Positions 7,699 to 12,796 of a DNA stretch of 13,918 nucleotides are shown piece after piece. The stretch is from Sabulitectum sp036743055 (GTDB lineage: Bacteria > Fermentibacterota > Fermentibacteria > Fermentibacterales > JCC-6), in NCBI GenBank assembly GCA_036743055.1, contig DAINQE010000058.1, positions 1 through 13,918 of the forward strand. The letters are read 5' to 3'. A program made the translations under genes and the position numbers. Numbering within the stretch: the stretch's first letter is position 1; each line of letters begins with the position of its first letter. The notes below the pieces were generated by a model. It did no database searches, was not told where the DNA came from, and was given only the letters and a program-made list of their open reading frames with translations.

Positions 7699-8979
7699 TC
7701 AGAAGGAAGCGTTCGCCCCCAGGGCAAGGAAGAACACGCTCTTGTCGTAGGTCTCTCCCTCGTATGTGCCCACTCCTTCACCCTCCTTGAAGAAGGTGGT
7801 ACCAGCGGCCAGTGTAAAATCGAAGGCCTGGCTTGCCTGCCAGTTCACGCCGCCGGAAAGCAGCCCGGCGTCAAGGTTGTACTCCAGGTCTGTATAGGTG
7901 CTGTCGCTGCCGCCGTAGTTGGAGTAGCTGTAGCCCAGGGCTCCTGCAACGGCGGGGCTGATCTGGTACCTGCAGCTTAGGTTGGCCTCCCAGCCGTCGT
8001 CATAGGCATCAGCTATACCGTCGTCCTCGCCCTGATCGGCGGCTTCGATGAAGTAGTAGTTGCCGGACCCGCCGAGGCGGAGCCTGCCATTAACTTCATA
8101 CTCAACTCCGATGGCGGCCACCGCCGGAAGGTCCCTTCTCTGCATGGCGCCGTCGGCGATATAGGGCATGAGGAGTTCCCAGTTGGACTGTACATTCGCG
8201 GTGGCCTCGAAGTCCAGGGCCGTGGCGGTCTCGTACCTGGCGGCCAGGTTCACCCTGTCGGAGGGCCTGTAGTCTACGCTGAACACACCGGAGAAGCCGG
8301 AAGCGCTTCTTTCAACATCTATCTCCTCAGTAACCACCGCAACCGGCTGCATGGTGGTCGCGTCGATAACATTGAAGGTGCCTGAACCCTTGTAGTCCCT
8401 GCTGCCAACGGTGTACCTTCCTCCTACGCCGGCGCTGAACCTGTCGGAAAAGGCGTAGGAGACGCCGGCGATACCGCGGAGATACGTGGATGATCCCTCC
8501 ATTGAACCCTGATCCAGCATTGCGAAATAGGTGGGTCCGTACTGGGCCTGAACAAGGAGCGTCTGAAGCTTGGGCATGAAGAAGAGGCCGTCCTCGTACT
8601 CGAGGGTTCCTCCGCCCGCCGGTGCGTTGAACCCGCCGAATGCCGCAAGGTCGCCGGTTCTGTATACAACGTAAAAGTTGGGGATGAAGGGAGTGGGTTT
8701 GGTGGTGGAGGTTTCAGTTTCCTCGGTGGTGCCAAGGAAGGTACCGGTTATGGTGTAGTCCTTTCCTATGTATTGGGCCCCGAAATTAAGATGGAGTCCC
8801 TGCTCCATGAATGCCAGACCTGCCGGATTGTAGGTAACCCCGTCGGCGCAGTCGGTTACCGCGTTCCGGGAAAGCTCCATCAGATACTCGGCGCTTCTGA
8901 TGCCCAGAATATCGATGTTGCCTGCGAAAACACTGCTCATGCAGAGCAGTGCCGCCGCCGAAAGAAAAACACCCCTCAT
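7699..8979 (-). CDS. OMPP1/FadL/TodX-family outer-membrane transport protein
   Basis: Predicted 14-strand outer-membrane barrel for uptake of hydrophobic compounds; 426 residues, typical of the family. It has a signal peptide (MRGVFLSAAALLCMSSVFA), and the ATG is preceded by AAGGA. The N-terminal family signature is present: SRNAVTDCADGVTYNPAGLAFMEQG, with the NPAGLA hatch motif near residues 52-57, then LHLNFGAQYIGKDYTITG. The rest is alternating aromatic beta-strands (GVSYAFSDRFSAGVGGRYT; RVNLAARYETATALDFEA; FDFTLAAGTTFF). It ends in an aromatic residue (LALGANASF), the usual signal for barrel assembly. The stop is TGA and a terminator follows at once, showing TGA works as a stop in this genome. 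The substrate cannot be read from sequence. Confidence 0.88.
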   Translation of the reverse strand: MRGVFLSAAALLCMSSVFAGNIDILGIRSAEYLMELSRNAVTDCADGVTYNPAGLAFMEQGLHLNFGAQYIGKDYTITGTFLGTTEETETSTTKPTPFIPNFYVVYRTGDLAAFGGFNAPAGGGTLEYEDGLFFMPKLQTLLVQAQYGPTYFAMLDQGSMEGSSTYLRGIAGVSYAFSDRFSAGVGGRYTVGSRDYKGSGTFNVIDATTMQPVAVVTEEIDVERSASGFSGVFSVDYRPSDRVNLAARYETATALDFEATANVQSNWELLMPYIADGAMQRRDLPAVAAIGVEYEVNGRLRLGGSGNYYFIEAADQGEDDGIADAYDDGWEANLSCRYQISPAVAGALGYSYSNYGGSDSTYTDLEYNLDAGLLSGGVNWQASQAFDFTLAAGTTFFKEGEGVGTYEGETYDKSVFFLALGANASF

Positions 8980-9033
8980 GATTCCTTCTCTTCAAAGTGC
9001 TGAACGTGAACACTCTGGCAATCTAGCCCCCGG

Positions 9034-10179
9034 TTACGAAGCGGTCAACGGCTGTTCAGGCTCATCCAGTTCCAGCAGAAGGACCCTGGGATAGTACTCG
9101 GGATCCCTCTCGAAAGCAGCTATGCCATTGGGTGTCACAACGAAGTCGAACGCGCTGAGGTCCTCCTCGGAGCGCACTTCCACCACAAGGGACGGCTCGG
9201 TATCTCCCGGTTCGAAGATATCGAACACAGGGGAGGGTTCCCAGCCCCTTCTCACCCATATCCTCCCTTCAGGGTCAACCCCGAGACCGGAGGTGGCGTA
9301 GTAATGCTCAGGTGGTGAGTAGGATACATCGGCGAACCTGGAGCCCCTTCCCGAGGAGGCCATGGCCTGAAGCCGCTCCTGGAATAACTCCATCTCCTCG
9401 TCTATCTCCTGCTGTGTCCGGGGAACAGGAGAATAGCCGGGCCAGGTGAGGGGCTGACCCTGGGAACCGTCAACGGGATAGGTTTGAACGAGGTACTCTT
9501 CCGTCACAGGCGGAGAAAAGTAAACCACCCCTTCAGAATAGACGATCCCTGCCAGCGGCTCCATGAACCTGGCAGCCATGTTGTCCGCAGAGAACAGGGT
9601 CTCCCTCTCCATGAACAGGAGAATTGTGTCCCTCTGGAGGTCCCATTCCTGGACACGCTGGGTCACTGTGCCATCATCCCTGTTGAACCCGCCCTGCTCA
9701 CCGGCGAAGCCGTTGTCAGTGGCGGTGATCACGAAGGGTGCCCTTTCGGTGAAGTCGGCAACTGTCTCAGAATGGAGGAAATCCGGGCTGAATATCTCCA
9801 CTTCCCTGCTGAAAGGGTCGGAAACGGCTATCCTCCCGTCCACGAGGCAGGCCAGGGAACGGGGATTCAGGAACTCGCCCGGAGCTTCTCCTGTGCCTCC
9901 GAAGGATCCAAGGAAGACACCCTGGGGTGAATAAACCCTTACTCTCTTCCTCTGGGCGTCAAGCACGGCAACGTTGCCTTCCACAGTGAAGTCCACATCC
10001 TGGATGGTGCCGAAAACGTAGTTGCTGTCGCCCAGTTCCACCCCTATCTCGCCGGTCACAATAAGGGCTGGAGCACGGCCCGAGCCTTCACCGGAGACTT
10101 CCTCCGGGGGAGCATCCCCTCCGCAGGCGGAAAACAGCATTGCAGCTAAAAGGCCAGTCAGTGGAAATGGTACCTTCAT
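9034..10179 (-). CDS. Beta-propeller (NHL/6-bladed type) lipoprotein
   Basis: Exported protein of 381 residues. The ATG at 10177-10179 is chosen for its excellent ribosome site (GGAGGAAAC) and because it directly gives a lipoprotein signal (MKVPFPLTGLLAAMLFSACGG, Cys at residue 19); a longer frame from 10284 has no ribosome site. The mature protein has repeated propeller-blade motifs: DVDFTVEGNVAVLDAQRKRV, VYSPQGVFLGSFGGTGEAPG, FLNPRSLACLVDGRIAVSD and LGVDPEGRIWVRRG. This resembles the NHL / 6-bladed propeller lipoproteins common in Bacteroidetes and relatives, whose function is mostly unknown. It lies 54 bases upstream of the FadL-like gene on the same strand with no obvious terminator between, so co-transcription is possible. 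Confidence 0.82.
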   Translation of the reverse strand: MKVPFPLTGLLAAMLFSACGGDAPPEEVSGEGSGRAPALIVTGEIGVELGDSNYVFGTIQDVDFTVEGNVAVLDAQRKRVRVYSPQGVFLGSFGGTGEAPGEFLNPRSLACLVDGRIAVSDPFSREVEIFSPDFLHSETVADFTERAPFVITATDNGFAGEQGGFNRDDGTVTQRVQEWDLQRDTILLFMERETLFSADNMAARFMEPLAGIVYSEGVVYFSPPVTEEYLVQTYPVDGSQGQPLTWPGYSPVPRTQQEIDEEMELFQERLQAMASSGRGSRFADVSYSPPEHYYATSGLGVDPEGRIWVRRGWEPSPVFDIFEPGDTEPSLVVEVRSEEDLSAFDFVVTPNGIAAFERDPEYYPRVLLLELDEPEQPLTAS

Positions 10180-10368
10180 GTTTCCTCCAAGATGATAAGA
10201 GAGCAGTATGAAGGATGAATATAAGAACAGGAAAAGAAGAAGACCCGCCGGGAGTTCACCCGACGGGTCAGCCGGGTTATGCATTCGGTAAAGAGGGAGG
10301 ATACCAGAATGGACGCCGGCTTTGCTATGTTTCCCGAAACATTACAGGAAAGAATAGTGATGTCAATA
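10180..10368 (-). promoter_or_regulatory. Intergenic leader before the propeller lipoprotein
   Basis: This gene-free stretch between the tRNA terminator and the lipoprotein start contains a TTGACA hexamer on the minus strand (10361-10366) with only a weak -10 about 16-17 bases on. About 90 bases further is the hairpin described separately, then a T/C-rich stretch, then the lipoprotein ribosome site. It may be a long regulated 5' leader or may hold a small RNA. Nothing else was recognised. Confidence 0.35.
10242..10269 (-). terminator. Terminator-like hairpin in the lipoprotein leader
   Basis: On the minus strand GACCCGTCGGG-TGAACT-CCCGGCGGGTC forms an 11-bp stem with one mismatch and a 6-base loop. 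It is followed by a T/C-rich tail (TTCTTCTTTTCC). It ends 62 bases before the lipoprotein ATG, so it could be a terminator or attenuator. Confidence 0.5.
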
Positions 10369-10391
10369 GAAAAAGGGGGCGGAATGCCCCC
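10369..10391 (-). terminator. Rho-independent terminator of tRNA-Asp
   Basis: Minus strand: GGGGGC-ATTCC-GCCCCC followed by TTTTTC. A perfect 6-bp G/C stem with a T run, 13 bases after the CCA of the tRNA. Confidence 0.85.
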
Positions 10392-10404
10392 GTTCCTTTT
10401 CCCC

Positions 10405-10481
10405 TGGCGACCCGGACGAGACTCGAACTCGCAACTTCCGGCGTGACAGGCCGGTGCTCTAACCAATTGAACTACCGGGTC
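10405..10481 (-). tRNA. tRNA-Asp (anticodon GTC), CCA encoded
   Basis: The minus strand folds as a complete cloverleaf. The acceptor is GACCCGG/CCGGGTC, the D arm is GTTC-AATTGGTTA-GAGC, and the anticodon stem CCGGC/GCCGG has loop CTGTCAC (anticodon GTC). A 5-base variable loop follows, then the T arm GCGAG-TTCGAGT-CTCGT (one G-T pair), discriminator G, and an encoded CCA (10405-10407). The 77 bases including CCA are normal length. It has its own promoter and terminator and is divergent from the selenoprotein operon. Confidence 0.96.
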
Positions 10482-10493
10482 ACACAGGGAGTG

Positions 10494-10523
10494 GGAATAT
10501 TTCAAAATAATTTCCGTTGTCAA
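10494..10523 (-). promoter_or_regulatory. Sigma70 promoter of tRNA-Asp
   Basis: Minus strand: perfect -35 TTGACA (10518-10523), 18-base AT-rich spacer, -10 TATTCC (10494-10499), ending 12 bases before the mature 5' end of the tRNA. Confidence 0.75.
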
Positions 10524-10566
10524 GGGTCACCCCTTTTCCCGGGGGCTTCCATACCCTTCGGTTTTT

Positions 10567-10575
10567 TGCTATAGT
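10567..10575 (+). promoter_or_regulatory. Possible extended -10 promoter of the CxxU operon
   Basis: TGCTATAGT matches an extended -10 (TGnTATAAT with one mismatch), 51 bases before the ATG of the first selenoprotein gene. The -35 is poor. It is the best candidate in the divergent intergenic space. Confidence 0.45.
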
Positions 10576-10626
10576 TTCATGAAATCATTTGCCCTCCTGG
10601 GCAGTCACTATTTCGAAAGGGGAAAA

Positions 10627-11238
10627 ATGAGAACCAGCGCCCTCCTGCTCGCGCTTCTGGTCTCAGGGGCTGTTGCCGCCACCGTTGAGGTTGGCTCGGC
10701 ACAGTATCCCGCCAACATGCCGTTCTGCGCCAATTGAACAGAGTCTCTGCGCTATCAGGTGATAGTGCCTTCCACAGAGTTCAGTGACGCGATGACCATC
10801 AGCTCCGTAGCATGGTATCCCAACTCAGGGTACACCTCAGTAACCTTCGACGCGTTCTACATCAACATGGGATACTGCGCCTCGGACCAGCTCACGGAGA
10901 ACTTCGACGCCAACTACGTGTCCGGAACCAAGACCCAGGTTTTCCAGAGAGCATCGACCTACAAAGTTGACGCGGTGTATCCATGGACGGCCATTACACT
11001 GGATACTCCCTTCTTCTACGATCCCGCCCAGGGAAACCTGATCATCGAGGTCGACTGGCCCGACGGAGTGGACGAGATCTATACCTTCAACTACTACACC
11101 GGGGTGAACTCCCTCGTGATGGGGTCCTACGGCAGCCCCACGGGAAACGTGTTCATGGACGCGCCCTACCTGCAGCTGCAGGGTGAACTGTCATTGGACC
11201 AGTCCACATTCGCGGCTATAAAGGCCACCTTCAGGTAG
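10627..11238 (+). CDS. Putative secreted selenoprotein A (CxxU motif, in-frame TGA)
   Basis: Read with one in-frame TGA (10735-10737) as selenocysteine, this is a 203-residue exported protein. The ATG at 10627 follows AAAGGGG and encodes a signal peptide (MRTSALLLALLVSGAVAA). The mature N-terminus reads VEVGSAQYPANMPFCAN-U-TESLRYQ, with Cys34 and Sec37 forming a C-x-x-U redox motif. The frame stays open for 166 codons after the TGA, to a TAG. The body is Tyr/Phe/Asp-rich beta-sandwich-like (TFDAFYINMGYC; FFYDPAQGNLIIEVDWP) and ends QSTFAAIKATFR; Cys84 is the only other cysteine. The next gene is a paralogue with TGA at the same place. A SECIS-like hairpin follows the TGA. Standard annotation would miss the signal peptide and start at the GTG at 10759. 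It resembles small secreted proteins with a PFxxxxxxxRYQ...NLLIE pattern; biochemical role unknown. A pseudogene is the alternative, judged unlikely. Confidence 0.82.
10750..10767 (+). promoter_or_regulatory. SECIS-like hairpin A downstream of TGA
   Basis: CGCTATC-AGGT-GATAGTG: 7-bp stem (one G-U pair) with an AGGU loop. The loop begins 19 bases after the TGA and carries GGU, like the apical loop of the E. coli fdhF element bound by SelB. An outer CTCTG / CAGAG pairing (10745-10749 with CAGAG near 10777) may extend it with an internal loop. No bulged U is evident. Function is inferred from geometry and from conservation in the paralogue. Confidence 0.75.
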
Positions 11239-11248
11239 GGGGAGTGAA

Positions 11249-11878
11249 CTGAGACTGAAAGCAGCCATAAGAAGAACAGGTCTGCTGCTGATTGGAGTAT
11301 CCTGCGGATTCGCATCCTCGGTGGAGGTGGGAACCGCAGGATTCTCCAGCAACAAGCCCTTCTGTGCGGATTGAACGGCTTCTCTGCGCTATCAGGTGAT
11401 GGTGCATTCAGCCGAGTTCGGAGAACCGATGAGCATAGGTGCCGTGTCATGGGAACCGGTTCAGGGAATGGGAGACATGGTCACTTTCGACTCGTTCACC
11501 ATCGACATGGGCCTCTGCGGCACCAACGCCCTTGAACCGGTGTTCAATCTGAACTACATAAGCGGAACCAGGACAAGGGTCTTCGAGAGGACTTCGTCCT
11601 TCTCCTTGAATGCGGTTTGCCCCTGGACTACGATAGTTCTGGATACTCCCTATTACTATGATCCGGCGTCGGGGAATCTGCTGATAGAAGTGAACTGGCC
11701 CAACGGAGACTCGCAGATCTATACCTTCGATTTCCCCACCGAAAACGCTTCAATGGTTTCAGGAGCCTGGGGGGACGGGGCCGGCTACCTTTTTACCCAG
11801 GCTCCACATATGCTTCTTGAGGGGGATTTCTCCATGGAGCAGTCCACCTTCGCAGGTATCAAGGCAACATTCAGGTAA
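11249..11878 (+). CDS. Putative secreted selenoprotein B (CxxU motif, in-frame TGA, likely CTG start)
   Basis: Paralogue of selenoprotein A, beginning 10 bases after its stop. With the TGA at 11372-11374 read as selenocysteine it has about 209 residues. No ATG, GTG or TTG lies in frame between the upstream stop (11219-11221) and the signal peptide. The best start is CTG at 11249, placed right after AGGGGGAG, giving (M)RLKAAIRRTGLLLIGVSCGFASS as signal peptide. The motif is NKPFCAD-U-TASLRYQ: Cys39 and Sec42. The body aligns closely with A (TFDSFTIDMGLC, YYYDPASGNLLIEVNWP, QSTFAGIKATFR), including the Cys of MG[YL]C. It also has an extra Cys (AVCPW). Its stop is TAA. The next gene starts 15 bases later, so the operon is tight. 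The start codon is the least certain part. An automatic call would probably begin at the GTG at 11396. Confidence 0.8.
11387..11404 (+). promoter_or_regulatory. SECIS-like hairpin B downstream of TGA
   Basis: CGCTATC-AGGT-GATGGTG forms the same 7-bp stem and AGGU loop as hairpin A, at the same distance from its TGA. The only difference within the hairpin is A to G in the 3' arm, which turns a U-A pair into U-G and so keeps the stem. Confidence 0.75.
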
Positions 11879-11893
11879 AGGAAAGCGTCAGGG

Positions 11894-12786
11894 ATGTTAA
11901 AGCTGCTGTTCACCGTTTTTCTGCTGGCCTCCGTCGGGCTCGCCCAGTGCCCGCTGGGCTTCACCCCCGAGGAAGCATGCATCGCAGAGAGCCCATCATG
12001 CGCCCTCTTCACCGACGGTAACGGTGACGGCCTCTGCGACAACCCCGGACCCCAGACGGCATCCGAACCAGAAACTGAACCCGAGCCTGAACCGGAGCCT
12101 GAACCGGAACCCGAGCCCGAAACAGAGGACCCGGCTGAAACGGATCAAGAGGGGGACCAGGCCTCCGATCCATTCTGCCCGCTGGGCTACACCCCGGCGG
12201 AAGCCTGCGAATCCTCCAGCCCNNNNNNNNNNNNNNNNNNNNNNNNNNNNNNNNNNNNNNNNNNNNNNNNNNNNNNNNNNNNNNNNNNNNNNNNNNNNNN
12301 NNNNNNNNNNNNNNNNNNNNNNTACTGCCCATGCTCTTCAGCGTGTTCTACGGGAGGGTCTTCTGCGGCTGGGTCTGCCCCATGGGAGCGGTTCAGGAGT
12401 TCCTCTACAGGATTCACGTGCCCGGGCGCATTTCACCCAGGGGGAAGGTGCACAGTAAGCTTCGCTATCTCAACCATGTTATCCTCTTCGGGCTCATCGC
12501 GGCGATCCTTCTGAACAGATACGGCATCATCTCACTGAAGTGGAACGCCCCCTTCTGTCAGATCGATCCTTTCCATACCATCTTCACCCTTTTCCTGTCG
12601 GGAAGTCTGATCATCGCAGGGGTGACGATCCTTCTCTCCATCTTCGTGAAGCGGTTCTTCTGCAGATACCTCTGCTTCTACGGAGCGGCTCTCACCATTC
12701 TGGGTAAGCTCAGGCTTTACAGCAGGATCAGGGGAATGCGCGAACCCGTACCGGAAATGGATTCCGACGAGGAGTACGACAAGTAG
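11894..12786 (+). CDS. Exported Cys-motif/acidic-linker protein fused to NapH/NosR-like 4Fe-4S membrane domain (gap inside)
   Basis: Third gene of the operon, starting 15 bases after selenoprotein B. The N-terminal part has a signal peptide or signal anchor (MLKLLFTVFLLASVGLAQ), then a cysteine module, CPLGFTPEEAC... SCALFTDGNGDGLCDNPGP. It has four Cys and a DGNGDG loop like calcium-binding repeats. A Glu/Pro linker (EPEPEPEP..., about 30 residues) leads to a second module start, FCPLGYTPAEAC, cut by the gap. After the gap the frame encodes a polytopic iron-sulfur membrane domain. It includes GRVFCGWVCPMG (Cx3CP), a transmembrane helix (VILFGLIAAILL), APFCQIDPF, another helix (GSLIIAGVTILL) and a second Cx3C (RFFCRYLCFYG), as in NapH/NosR/YccM-type quinol-linked electron-transfer proteins. 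The usual Pro after the second Cx3C is Phe here, and no CxxCxxC ferredoxin follows before the stop. The frame change across the gap is explained by the placeholder Ns, but two separate genes cannot be excluded. Confidence 0.72.
12223..12322. other. Assembly gap (100 N) inside the 4Fe-4S fusion gene
   Basis: Exactly 100 N. It lies within the second copy of the CPLG[FY]TPxEAC cysteine module, so tandem repeats may have broken the assembly. The true length is unknown. Confidence 0.85.
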
Positions 12787-12796
12787 GAACCGAGGG

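Noticed and set aside
10405..10481. tRNA-Asp as an attachment site for a mobile element
   Set aside because: No integrase, transposase or second copy of the tRNA 3' end was found in the window.
10759..11238. Selenoprotein A as a 159-residue protein starting at GTG 10759
   Set aside because: It leaves out a perfect upstream signal peptide and ribosome site in the same frame, and the paralogue shows the same arrangement across TGA.
10627..11878. Genome-wide TGA recoding (to Gly or Trp) as the explanation for the two in-frame TGAs
   Set aside because: TGA terminates the tetR-like gene (ATGA overlap) and the fadL-like gene (terminator just after). The other long genes contain no in-frame TGA.
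10627..11878. Two pseudogenes with nonsense mutations
   Set aside because: Same codon, conserved flanking motif, conserved hairpin, and downstream frames that are long, intact and similar between the copies.
12061..12130. Repeat tract (GAACCC/GAGCCT) as a possible CRISPR or satellite array
   Set aside because: It is an in-frame Glu-Pro linker inside an exported protein, with 6-base units and no spacers.
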